Assembly: GCA_013400115.1 (NCBI GenBank)
Contig: VXBP01008521.1
Coordinates: forward strand, 233,544 to 297,543
From: Rhinopomastus cyanomelas
Taxonomy: Eukaryota; Chordata; Aves; Bucerotiformes; Rhinopomastidae
Direction: 5' to 3'
DNA length: 64,000 nucleotides
The position numbers and the translations under genes are program-made. Position 1 is the stretch's first letter, and every line of letters begins with the position of its first letter. Shown here piece by piece: positions 1 to 11,300 of this stretch. The notes under the pieces were generated by a model. That model did not search any database. It had not been told where the DNA came from and was given only the letters and a program-made list of their open reading frames with translations.

Positions 1-2489
1 CTGTGCCCAATGGAGCAGCCAGGGTGGCTTCAGCTGGGGTCCATCCACCTCCCACAGCTAAAGGCAGGGTTGCACACTGAAGGGTATCAGGAGATAATGA
101 GGGACAAAAAACTCCAGTCCCTCCCTGCTCCCCTTAGCATCAGCATCCCTGGGGATACTTTGCCCTCCACAGTGGGGCCAGGACAGCCCATGGTGGGCTC
201 AGCCTTCCTCCCCACATGCTCATGGGCTATAAACAGGCAGTGGCCACGGGCAGCTGAGTTTCCAGCGGAAGGAATGGCTGCAATGTGGGGGAGAACTCCA
301 CACTTGCCTGCCGTGCTAACAGCTGGCCCAGTCTGTGCTTCTCACCCACTCAGCACCCCATTCCACCCAGCTACGTGCACGGGGTGGGTGGGATTCCTGC
401 TGCCAGCTCACAGGCGGCAGGTCAGGAATGATCCGGGCTCCTTCCCGCCAACGCCACAGCCTCCCCATTCCTGTGGGCGAGCTGGAGCCAAGTTTATCCC
501 TGATACATCTTGGCCGGCTTTGCTGGATTTAGACCTCAGATAAGTTTGGTGCAGGACCTAAATTCTGGTAGCACAAAAGGTCAGGGAAGAGCCACTAATG
601 AGGAGAAGCCATGTGTAAGCACAGCCCTGCTACAGCACAGGCTCGTGGCACAGATCACCTCACAAATCATAGAAACATGCCCTTCTTCATTGGTGCAACC
701 TGAAACTACTGTACAAAGAGCCCACAGCACCAATTCACCCAATTAGCTTCTAGTGTGGAGCTGAGTCTTGAGTAGGTGCTGCCCAGGCTGCCAGGGTAGG
801 CAGCAGGCTCAGCCAGATCATGGAAAGTGATGCAAACATTGGGAGATCATAAAGCAAGCGGAAGTCAGGATATACACAGGGCCTGAGCAGAGCTCCAGGT
901 GAAGAAAGGGGCTGCTTGACAGCTTGTAAAGGCTGGGAATAGGGCACAGAGCTCCTATGCACCAGAAAAGACCCCCAACCTTCCCTCTGCCAGCCACAGC
1001 CCATGGCTCTGGGTGATGAGCCAGAGGGTCTGGAGGATATTTACATTAGCAAAGAGGCATCCAAGTGCCAACAGCAATTCATTACAAGCACTCAGAGCAA
1101 AGCAAAGCAGCAATGCACTGCTGCTTCTGCCATAGCAGGCACCAGTGAGGGGATTAAAACCACACAGCAGCTCTCCTCTGGCAGGGCCAGCCCATGGAGA
1201 GGCCACACCATGCCTAAGCCCATCTCCATCATGCTCCAGGATGGTCTCTGCAGTGTGCTGGGCTCCCCTGCCTTTCCCTGTGATGACGTCCTGGGTTTGA
1301 CTTCTGGGTAGGATATGATCAAAATAACCTCCCACCAGCTCATACAGCAAAGCTGAGACCCTCTGCTCTCTCCTCTTGTGCTCTGGGACTTTGAAGGTTA
1401 GCTCTGCAACCACATGTCATTCAACAATCCCTTCTACAACAGCACCCTACTTCAGAGTTGGCAAAGCCTCTCTGCCTGCCACCTGTCAGGCAGGGTGAGC
1501 ACAGCCCTCGGGGGAAAGCTGTCCCTGTCATTGTTCCTGTCTCCTCCTGGGCTGCTGGGCATTGTGCTCCAGGCACTGACAGGGTGAGCTACAGCCCAAG
1601 AGAAACTCCTTACAACTGTGTTTCCACAGCGGAAACACCACCCCATCCTTTTACTTCACCATCGATCTTTCTGGTGCTGACCCAGAACTGCAGACACAGC
1701 ACTGCCTGGGCTGCTTTCGGACTTCAGTACGGTCCTAGATGAGGTCCCATCTTACAGAGCCGAAACAATGTCCCGGCGCCGTTATCACTTTTAGCTGGAG
1801 CTCCTGTTGTACCTCCAAGGCCAGATCAAAGGCCAGGATCCTTGTGCTGCACCATGTCACCACCAGCTTCTCCTCTGCAGCCCCAGGAAACCACTGGGCA
1901 GCAGCAACCACCTTCTCCGTGAAGGCCTCCCCCTGCTCCTTCCAAGGACCTGCCAGCCCCAGCAGAAAACCAGGACCTTCTCTGCAAAGTTGGCCCGAAG
2001 CCCTGGCAGGTTTGTTCATATCCCAGATCAAAGCTCAACAGCTACGTGAGCCCGATGCACAAGCTGCAGGCGGGAATCGCACTCATGTGGGAGGGCAGGC
2101 GCTTCTCAGCAGGGTGGGGATCAGGCCCCCCACGGCTTTACGAGACCACCGGCATCTTCCTCAGCCAGGGAAACTCTGGATCCGATCAGCTCCAGCCGGA
2201 AACACCAGTCACCTCCCTCCTACTACCACAATTTCCCTAACAAGTGCTTACACCCCACAGACTTGCTCGCTTTTCCCCAGTCTGACCAGCAAAGGGAAAC
2301 TGGTATCAGTCTATGCCCCGGCAAGGCTGTTCGGGGGGCAAAGGCACCCTTGTGAGCAGGATCCCGCACCGACCCGGGGAGCTGCACGCGCTCCGGTGGG
2401 AGGGGATGCGCGACCCCCAACCCCCGGTACCTGGCACAGCGGGGCGAGGAGCTGCCCGTTCCGTCCCATCCCGTCCCGTTCCCCCTTAC
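1..2489 (-). other. Start of intron 1 of the AFAP1L1 candidate
   Basis: No exon with the expected AFAP1L1 sequence and no recognisable repeat. Open frames here have no coding support. Confidence 0.5.
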
Positions 2490-2830
2490 CGCTGAGCCGG
2501 TCCATGGTGCGGCAGGCACGGGGAACACCGGGCGCTGCGGGAGGGCGGGAGAGAGTCCTAGAGCATTCGCCGTCGGGGCTGGGTCTGGTCTCCGCATCGT
2601 CCAATAGCTCCGCCCGCCCCGCCCCGCAGCACAGCAGCGCCCAGCCCCGGCAGAGCCCGGCCCCTCACGGCCCCACACACCTCTCGAAGCGAGACTCGAA
2701 GCGAGTGCTGCTGTGGACTGCTCTGTTAGCAGCCCGTCAGCTTCCACCTCTCCTCGCCACCGCGGTGTCCTGGGTGTCTCTCCGCCCCAGGCAGCACCGG
2801 AGAGCCCCCGGTGAAGGGTGGACAGCCAGA
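2040..2830 (-). promoter_or_regulatory. AFAP1L1: CpG island and promoter of the AFAP1L1 candidate
   Basis: CpG-dense block around exon 1. Upstream of the start codon lie a CCAAT box (plus-strand CCAAT 2601-2605, ATTGG in transcript sense) and GC boxes at 2611-2626. These place the start site a little left of 2590. A two-codon uORF (ATG-CTC-TAG) lies at 2566-2558. No TATA box is seen. Confidence 0.65.
2490..2505 (-). CDS. AFAP1L1: AFAP1L1 exon 1, coding part (partial gene)
   Basis: ATG in a good Kozak context (CGCACCATGG) followed by Asp-Arg-Leu-Ser and one base, then donor GTAAGG at 2489. Human AFAP1L1 begins MDRGQV as I recall it, so a first coding exon of five codons plus one base with Val next fits. 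The gene encodes an actin-filament-associated adaptor with PH domains. Position and strand match the human order ABLIM3 then AFAP1L1, both in the same direction. The next exon is not seen in 1-2489, so it lies outside the window. The assignment rests on synteny and five codons. Confidence 0.65.
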
Positions 2831-5209
2831 ACAGCTCCCTCCACCTGCCCACTCTCTGCCCAGCCGGTGGGTACTTTGGGCAGCGCTCCAGATGGAAACC
2901 GCCCCCCGGCAAAGCATCACACGTCTCCCCTTTAACCCCTTAGTCTCTGCTCACCCCTAAACCCCTTCACATTTGCTCCCTCCTGGTGTCCCGCATGGCG
3001 GGGCCATGGTGCTCATGCCACCCTCACTGACCCTCCCCGACAAAAATCTCAGCGGAGTCCTCGCCTTGGGAGACGTGGGGTGTGCGAGAGAGCAGGACAG
3101 CCCGCGCGTGAAGAGCGTATGGCAGCAAGGACAATGACTTCTGGCAAGTCCGGGACAGGTTCTCCAAGCCTCAGGACCGCAGCTGAGCCCTGCTCTGGGG
3201 GTAGCAAGCTGTGACAGAAAGGCAACTTGTTTTCACAGGAACTTGGTTACTGCTCGGGAGGGTAATCACTGAAATACTAGATGTGCGTTAGCAACCTGCT
3301 TTGAGGGCTTCTCCGTTTGGGGCTCTCTTACCCCAGGAATGTCTGCCTGGACTCTGCTCCAGGCCAGCAGGTCACTCCCTCCTGGATTGAGCCCCATTTT
3401 TCTCCCATAATGTGGTGTCACCTCTGGGGCTGTGGTCAGAGAATAGGCCACTTGTGGTCCAGGGCCACTGATGATGGTGCCTGCCAGGTTCCAGCTGCCT
3501 TGCAAAGCAGCCACATGAGAGGGTGGGCTTAGGCAGAGATGGCTTCCAGGGCAGGGTCTGGGTGCAGGTGGGTGCTATCTGCACACTCTGAGTGATGGGA
3601 ACCCATTAAGTCCCACAGAGTGTGGCTGTCCATGAACAGCAATGGCATGAGCCTTCCTTGGCTCTGAGATGGCACCAGGCACTGCCTCAGTTTCCCCATC
3701 TTAGCTGTGCAGGTAGTTGAGGGGAACCATTAGTTATTGTCCATAAAGTGCTTTGAAGATGAAAAGTATCCTCCTGCTGTGTTACTGTTATTAATAATAA
3801 TATCCTCCAGGCTTCAGCACTGAGAGAGCTGCTGGAGATGAAAGTTTCTTACAGCCACAAATGGTTGAGCTTGATTTAGGGAGCTGCAGTTTATATGAAT
3901 CAAATCATTATAAATAAAACTGGCTCATTTACTGCTGCACTAAAGCAGACAGCAGCAATTACCAGTGCAATATTGCCATTTCCACCTCAGCCTCCAGTCC
4001 ATTCCACACCAGTGTAAAGCTCCTGGCGCTGGAACTGCTGCTAAGGGAAATCTCTTGCCTAAATCACTCTGCACCACGGAAAAACTCTGCAGGGGATCTC
4101 TCTTGTTTCTCCTGTCTTGCACAGGAACTTGGCTACAGCTTTTTGGGCAACAAGCTGGAAGACCTCAGCACCCAGTGTTGATGGTGCTGATGGCAGGGAA
4201 TGTGTTTGACCAACCTGATGGGAGACCCCAGGACAGGGGAGTTTCAAAGAGCACCAGAAGAGGCAGAAGCAGAGCTGGCCTGTGGCACAGTGGAGGTGGG
4301 ACCCTCTCTGTTCCCTCGGAAGAATCCTGCTGACTCAGACCTTGTGCAGGTGTCCCATGGCTTCCTGACCTGGTTGGGACTGCTCAGTCCTGCAGTTTGC
4401 CTGAAAACTGTGCCAGACAAGCAAACAGAGAACCAGAGCACAGCAGACACCAGGAAAGTGTTTGTGTGGAACTAATGCTACTAGCTGTAAGAAAAAAAAG
4501 CAATAGCAAAAAATACATCCCAATAGAAATGGTCTTCCTGGAGGCTTGCAGAGTTCACCTGTGATGAGACATCAGTGATGGGGCAATTTGGGACCCCCCC
4601 CCAAAAAGGTCCAGCTCCCAGCCTGACTACTCCCACCTGCTCATATGGGTGCTGGGAGCCTGTAGTAGCAAGGCTGGGGGATCACCCTAGCAGGGCCCCA
4701 GGACTGGGTGGCATCACAGCTTGTCTGCTCTTGGGCCATGCCGGTCCTGGACAAACCTGAAGGGCAGCACGAAACTACACAAGGGAGGAAACAGTGTTGG
4801 CAGTTTCATTAAAGAAGGGCTTGGTTTGGGATGGCTGGGGATATGTTATTCTGGTGCTTTGTGAGATAAACCTGGCTCTGTGGCAATACAGGGATTGCTG
4901 CACATAAACAGAGCAGCTGAGCAGAGCAGGATGAGACATCGCTTGCCCCCAGTCCTGTGTGCCATGGCTGCTGCAGGAAAATCCTCTTCCAGTGCCCTGT
5001 GGGCAGCGGTGACAGACACCAAGTGCTTCAGGACTCCCATACCTCTAGCCCATGGGAGAACCCCAGGATCAATACAGAAACAGGGTTGGAAAAGAAAAGC
5101 AAACAAAGGGCAGAAAATGATTTGCAAGACTCAAATTCACTCTGGGGGGTGCCTCAGGTGCCTCTGCCCCATACAGCACCAGGAATCACAGAGAGCTGCA
5201 CGCGGGAGT
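2830..5209. other. ABLIM3 3' UTR/intergenic stretch before AFAP1L1
   Basis: No convincing coding exon on either strand. The right part is probably the ABLIM3 3' UTR. Its length is unknown because no canonical poly(A) signal is visible; the only variants seen are TATAAA at 3895-3890 and within the AT repeat. An AT-rich block at 3735-3960 is noted separately. A C9 homopolymer lies near 4594. Confidence 0.6.
3735..3960. promoter_or_regulatory. AT-rich block between ABLIM3 and AFAP1L1
   Basis: Unique sequence with TTATTAATAATAATATCC, TTTATATGAATCAAATC and TTATAAATAAAACTGG. It may be a distal ABLIM3 3' UTR segment or an AFAP1L1 upstream element. Confidence 0.27.
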
Positions 5210-5257
5210 TCCTATGTATATATTTATAGGTATGTATATATTTATAGTGCACTGCGC
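5210..5257 (-). other. ABLIM3: Proximal ABLIM3 3' UTR with an AT-rich 18-bp tandem
   Basis: Eleven bases after the stop codon the 3' UTR enters two copies of an 18-bp AT-rich unit (5213-5230 and 5231-5247, identical over 17 bases). In transcript sense each copy contains TATAAA. I see no AATAAA or ATTAAA on the transcript strand between 5257 and 2830, so the 3' end of the mRNA cannot be placed. Confidence 0.7.
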
Positions 5258-5371
5258 TTAAAACAGCCGTGCCTGCTTCTTCAGCTCGTTCCTCTTCCAC
5301 AGGGCCAGGCGGTCGAACTCAGCGATGGTCATGCCGAAGATCTGGTAGAACTCCTCCTGGGAGAGGTGGCG
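5258..5371 (-). CDS. ABLIM3: ABLIM3 exon 23: villin headpiece core and stop
   Basis: 114 coding nt including TAA at 5260-5258. It encodes residues 648-684, starting RHLSQEEFYQIFGMTIAEFD. This is the 36-residue actin-binding headpiece core with the basic KRNELKK patch and a hydrophobic Leu-Phe end. The 3' UTR continues leftward. Confidence 0.97.
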   Translation of the reverse strand, partial: RHLSQEEFYQIFGMTIAEFDRLALWKRNELKKQARLF

Positions 5372-8300
5372 CTGGGGAGAGACCGGATGCTGGGCCAGGG
5401 CTGAGGACCATGGCTACCACCCATGGCAAACAGCCACCCTCTGGGGCAAATGAGGGCACATGATGAGGACTGATGGCATCCCTGAGTGGCATGAGGTGCT
5501 ACAAGCCCCAACAGCACCCAGCTCCATCCTGCTTCTGCCAAACATACTGTGGGCATGAACAGCTCTGCCCAGCCAGTGGAGCAAGACCATCAGGACCACC
5601 AGGACAGTGTGCTGGCAACGTGTGTTCCCATGGAGATGATCCTCACATGTCCACGAGTCCCTTGCAGCCCCATTCTGCCTGCCAGGGCTACTAGGGCTAA
5701 GGGGATACCCTGGGGGATGAGGTCCCTCTGCAGCCTGAAGAGTCTGTGCCTAATGAAAAAGCTTCTCACCTCTAACCGAGTCCTGTCCACATCTTTGGGC
5801 AGCTGGTTCCTCCCTCTTGTCTTCACCAGGAGCAGCTCATAGGGGTATATCTGCACAGGGACAGGAAGATCCTGGGGTATCTCCTGAGCCAGAAGAGGGC
5901 AGCTGGGGTGCACTTGGGACCATGGGGGCTACTAGGGCAAAGCCACCTCCTGCCATGTTTAGTAGAGTTTGAGTGGCACAGCTGCCTCCAGTGCTGGGAT
6001 GGGACAAGGCAGACAGGAGACTTGCTCTCAGGGTGACCCTAATCCACCTCGAATCACTGGTGACTATGGAATAGCCTGCTTGCTCTGTGAAACTAGCAGT
6101 GTCCAAGGGTTCAGTGCGAGTATAAAACCACCAGTACAGCTCCCTTCTCTGTTCCTCATCCAGGAGACACCTGTGTTCAACCAAATGCTTGGAACCCTGG
6201 CAGAAGGGGAAGGATTCTGATCTGGGCCCCACAGTCCTGGGACAGGGCTGTCAGGTAGGGGATGGAGGGGATGAAAGTAGGGCACTGTGGGCAGAAGAAA
6301 GCTTCATTCTGAGGGGCATGGGGAGACACAGACACATCTCTGGGAGTTCTTCTGCATGGTACTTGCACTTCCAGCTAGCAGCTGCACCTTGGAGCAGGAG
6401 CATCTTACCTTGTACTCTGTGGGGAGAGGAGAAAAGACAAAAGAGACATGAGCCACACTGACTCCCCCACTGCCAGGATCCTATCCTGGGGCTGCAGGGA
6501 CCCTGCCTGTCTCACCCTTTTCCCCCTAGCCCAGACCTCTTTTTCCATAGGTGCATGTGGTGGGTTTGCAGTCCCAAGGCACCTGGCCCCATGCCTACAG
6601 GGTTCCCTGCCCATGCCACTCCTAAGCCCCCCCAGCATCTTACCTCGCATCCCCCAGTTGACGGCGTTTGTGCTGTCATAGTGGAAAAGCTCAGCACTGG
6701 GAGGCTGCGAAAGAGACACAGGGAGGGTGGAGTAAGAAGGTGTCCCCTCCAAATGCTCAGCATGGCATGTCCCATGTTCCCAGGGGGAAAGCACACATCC
6801 ATCCCAAAGCAGGACCCGTTTCCCACACCTAACAGTGGGGAAACTGAGGCATGAGGAAGTCATGACAAGGCCAGGTCACACAGCAGCAGGACTAGGTCTT
6901 CTGACCTTCAGCAATTGCTGCCTCAGTGTATAAAGCAAAGCTCTCATGCTGAGAAGCAAGACCAGCATCCCTCTGTGACATGCACTGCAGAAGGCTCAGG
7001 GCAGGCACCTGTGTCCTGCAGAGCCTGGACAGGGCACTTTGGCTTCCAATAAGGGTCATTTTGGATTGGCACAACAGAGGTGCAGGGAAGCAGGGATCAC
7101 GACAATCTAGTCATGAAAGGGGAGCACTGGGGGCTTTGAGGAGCCTAGACGAATCATGACGAGTGCAGAAATGCATGGAAACAGCAGTATGCAGGCAGGA
7201 GGCACTCACCCTGTGCAGCCCATTTCTTCTGTAGGCAGGAAGGGAAGCTGACTTAGAGATGAGGGGATCTGCAAAGAAGCCACCAAGGTGCATAGGGAAA
7301 GATGCAGGGCTGAGTCCGAAACCCTGGCACAGCACCCACTGGCCACCCTAACTGTGTTCTCCCACATCACTACCCTGCTCTGCACTCACCCAGCTTTGCC
7401 TCCTTCCAGCTCTAACTCATTTACAGCTTGGCTTCCTGTGCTGATGCTCCTTGCCTCAAAATCCCTTTCCTGTGGCATCCCTCACAGAATCATAGAATGG
7501 TCAGGGTTGGAAGGGACCTCTGGAGATAATCTAGTGAGGTTCCTTGCAAGAGCAGGTTCTGCTAGAGCCTTACCCCTTGATGCAACACAACCTGACTTGT
7601 CCTCAGAACTGCCACTAGTTCTACCCAGACTGAGGTCTGCCTTAGCCCAGCCTTTGAAGGGTTCCTTTCCCCACTTGCCCCAGCATGTCCTCCAGCTCAG
7701 GCTCTGGACCCCACAGACACAGGAACCAGCTGTGGAGGGCTGGAGGCTCATACTCACCGCTGTCTGCCAAGTAGTGCATCCGAGGAGCTGCAAGGAGAGC
7801 AGAACCAGATGTCAGGGGGCCCTGAGTGCCCCATGAAGTGCAGAGTTGCCTGGCTGCCAGCACCTTGCAGGGTCATGGGAGCAGAGTGGGGGTGAGAGGC
7901 TGTCTGAGCACATCCTGACAACCCCAGCTCCAAGAGAGCAGATGTACCATTAGGAAGCAGAGCATGGGGTAGGCAGATCTGTACCGTCAGGCTCCCCTAC
8001 TCCCCCAGCCCCACTGGCAGTCCAAGGGGAGAGGGGCTGGGTGCCCTGCGTGCTGGGTGGTGAGAACAGCACAAGCCAAGAGGGCAACCTCAGGGCCAGC
8101 CAGGAGGTCTAGGGCAGCAGGAGGCCCCAGATATGCCTTTAATGAGGAGGTTTGCAAACAGTGAGCCCAAAACATGGCAAAGCAAAGCCAGGGCAACTGT
8201 GGGGTTCTTAAGGGATTCCTCAAGCACCTCAAGAAGTTCTTCAGCTGGCTGCCTGGACAGACTGTAAACAGCCACAAGCTCCATTCCAGCCAGGATCACC

Positions 8301-11300
8301 AGGAACAGACAGAGCCAGAGAGGAAAAGAGCATCTCAAGTCCAACTCTGGTGCCCAGCACCTCTTCTGCAACTACCATCCCAGTCCCCTGTTCTTCTCTT
8401 TCCACCACAGCTAACTTCCCACAGGGGTTGAGGCCACACTGGGCAGGATGGACAGACAGACAAGGTTATCCTTACAGCCATTAAGGGAACCCTCATAGCC
8501 AACTGTGTGTAGGGCTTCTCTGCTGCTGGCCGAACTGCGAGGGGGTGTCCAGGGGTCTGCATAGGAGTTGGACCGAGCCTTCATCTCCTCCCTCAGGATC
8601 AGCCTGCCAATGCCGCTCTGGATCTGGAAAGAGGAAAGCTGTTTACATTCTCCTTTCTCCCTCAGCCCTCCCTGACTGCTGGCACATCATGGCAGAACAT
8701 GGCACCTCCCAGCATGGGCTCAGCATCTCCCCAGTCCCTGGCAATGAGCTTCTGGGATGAAGTGTCTCGGCAAGTGGGTGTGCTCCCCCTCCTTCAGACC
8801 CCACGTTAGGAGTGATCAAGTGGGGAGGGCAGCAGGGAAACTGGTGGCCCCTTCTTGGGTGACAAAGCTGGGCTGGGCCTCCTCTCCAAAGCCAAACACC
8901 ACCATGCTCCCAGCTCTACCCTGTTGAGCTGCAGGCAGGAACATCATTCACCTTGTGCATGCCCCGATCATACCCATCCTCCTCGCCTCCAGATGAGAAT
9001 CTCCGGGCCCGGGGGGCTGCAAGGAGACACAAGGGGGTCAGATGGGGGTGAAGGTGGAAGCAAGTAGGAAGGAGACAGCCCCAGCTTCATGGGCTGCTAC
9101 AATTTTGGGGTCACTTTAGCTGGTACCTCAGCCCAACCCCACTTTTGGGTCCAGACCCAGCTCAGGATAGGGTTGATCTCTCACAGAGAATGGCTGGGTT
9201 TTGGGGCAGGAATGGGTTTCCCTTTACCCCAGCACAGTGCAGGGCTGTTACCTTTGGGGGAGCCTTGGAAGGACCAGTACTCCGACTCAGAGTGGTAGTA
9301 TGGGTCAGGGGAGTATGCAGGACTGTACTTGGATGACTGTGCGATGTCTTCACTGGTTTTGCTTTTTGTGGCTACAGGGAAGTTGTCTGCAAAAGGACCA
9401 GGCAGAGCTGTAATGAGGACCCCGAGTTCCACTGGCAGGACTTACAAAGATCCACCAGGGGATGAAGACCAATCCTCTTCCCTGCCTGCTCCCCAGTGGC
9501 CACCTGCAATTTATGTCTGGGACAGCAGGTAGCAAGGCTGGGCATAATCCACTTCAACTGCTGACACCTCCTGAAGAGGACTAGTGGGGACAGTGACAAG
9601 CAGAGGGGTTGTGAATGATGTGGCTGGGAAGGGACCCAGGAAAGACTCACAGCCCACAGCACCACAAGAAGCTCCAGCTCCTACAGGGCACTCAACCCAG
9701 TGCCACCAACCTGCCTGTGCCCCACATTGTCCCACTATATCAAGGGCTAAAACCACACAGTTGGAAGGCCCAGTCCCAGTGGGGAAGGGACTCTTGGGGG
9801 GTTACTGCCAGGAGAAGGTGCCCATAAGCTATGTGGTATGGGGAGACCAGAGAAGAGATCCCAGCAGCTCCAGCTCTGGCAAGGCTCATCCCTCCCATGG
9901 CACGGCCACACACAGGGCTCCTCTTTGTTGGGGATGGAACCTCAGCAGCACAGGGAGAAACCTGAGAGGGTGAGCCCTGCTCCTTTCCCCACCAAGGGAG
10001 AAGACTCCCCCTGAGGCTAGGAGACTCGAGGGAGGGAACAGCAACGGACAGGCTGTGCAGCAGAGCCCCAGCACCTCAGGCAGGCACTGGGGACCCTGCC
10101 AGCAGCAGCTACTTACAGCAGTGGGTGCAGCCAGCAGTGGGCAGTGGGCGTTGGGCAGGTAGGAAGGGAGAGCCCAAGAAGAGAGAGGAGACACAGTTAC
10201 TGCTCAGGAGGAGCTGCTGTCCCTCTGCATGCATAAGCAGCAGGGACAGTGCAACCCAGCCCTGCTGAGAGACACAGAACACCTCTGTGTCTCCTCCCCA
10301 CCCCTCAGCATCCCCCAGGCCTGTTTCACCCTGGATCATCCATCCAGGATAACGTGTGATTTTTCTCCAGGGCTCCGTGTGAAACTGCAAATTACCTTCT
10401 TCATTCCTTTCCTGAGGCTGCTCTGGCTCCTGGCATCAGCAAACAATGGCCACTCTGGGTCCCTCTGCCACTCCTCAGTGTCCTCTGTCCTCTTTCCACA
10501 GCTACTCTTGACCCCACAGCCCTTACATCCACTTTCTCCACCCCTTGCAGGCAGATGTTGTCCAAAGCAGCCTTTTTCTTACACTGAACCCTGTGCTCTG
10601 CTGCCCAGAGGGGAAGCAGGAATGTTGCCTCACCAAAGCCCAGCCTCCCACCATCTTGTCTCCATGCCTGCTCCCATCTCTCTGTCCCGAAATAGAACTC
10701 AGCCAGACCAAGTCCCAAAATGGTCCCCTGCCCCACTTCCCCTCAGAGCAGAGCTGGGTGTGCAGGGGCAGACCATACCGTGGCGCTTATAGATGGGGGG
10801 TTTCCGGTAGATGTTACTCTCTGCGGCAGCTGGTGGAAGAAGAAAGAAAGGAAAAAGAGATGGTAGGAAGGCGGGGGGTCAGCGTGGACATTCTCAAAGC
10901 AGAGAGGACAGAGGTCCTGCAGGAGATGCTACCCCCACGCCATGTTCCCATCACACTGCCATCTCCAGGCCCACACACCCACGGGCCAGGCAGGCTAAGG
11001 GTGGGCAGCAGGAACAAAGTCCAAGGGCTGCCCTTGGGCAGTGGTGCACACAAGGACATGCAGTGAGCACCCTGGCATCAGCATGCACCAGGGTGGCTGC
11101 CAGCCCCGGCAGGGAGCGGCACAGCCAGGAACTGCCCCGCCAGCTGGCGGCGATGGACTGATGCGTGGTCGGAGTGCCAGCACCTGCGAGATACCTGGGG
11201 CCAAAACACATCAGCCAAAGCCTCTTTCCACAGCAGAGAGAAGAGCAAGCTGGGAGGGCAAGCAAACTGGAGCCTGGCACTGAGTGCTACAGCCCTCACA

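Noticed and set aside
2223..2912. Long minus-strand open frames in the CpG island, including one that starts MDDAET upstream of the AFAP1L1 ATG
   Set aside because: The MDDAET frame begins at TTG, not ATG, and reads through the donor at 2489. It is GC-driven openness.
1739..2935. A 398-codon open frame on the plus strand
   Set aside because: It runs through the CpG island, where stop codons are rare. It has no recognisable domain and a low-complexity composition, and it overlaps the AFAP1L1 promoter on the other strand.
5213..5247. TGTATATA motifs resembling Pumilio sites in the 3' UTR repeat
   Set aside because: They lie on the plus strand, antisense to the ABLIM3 transcript, so they are not in the mRNA.
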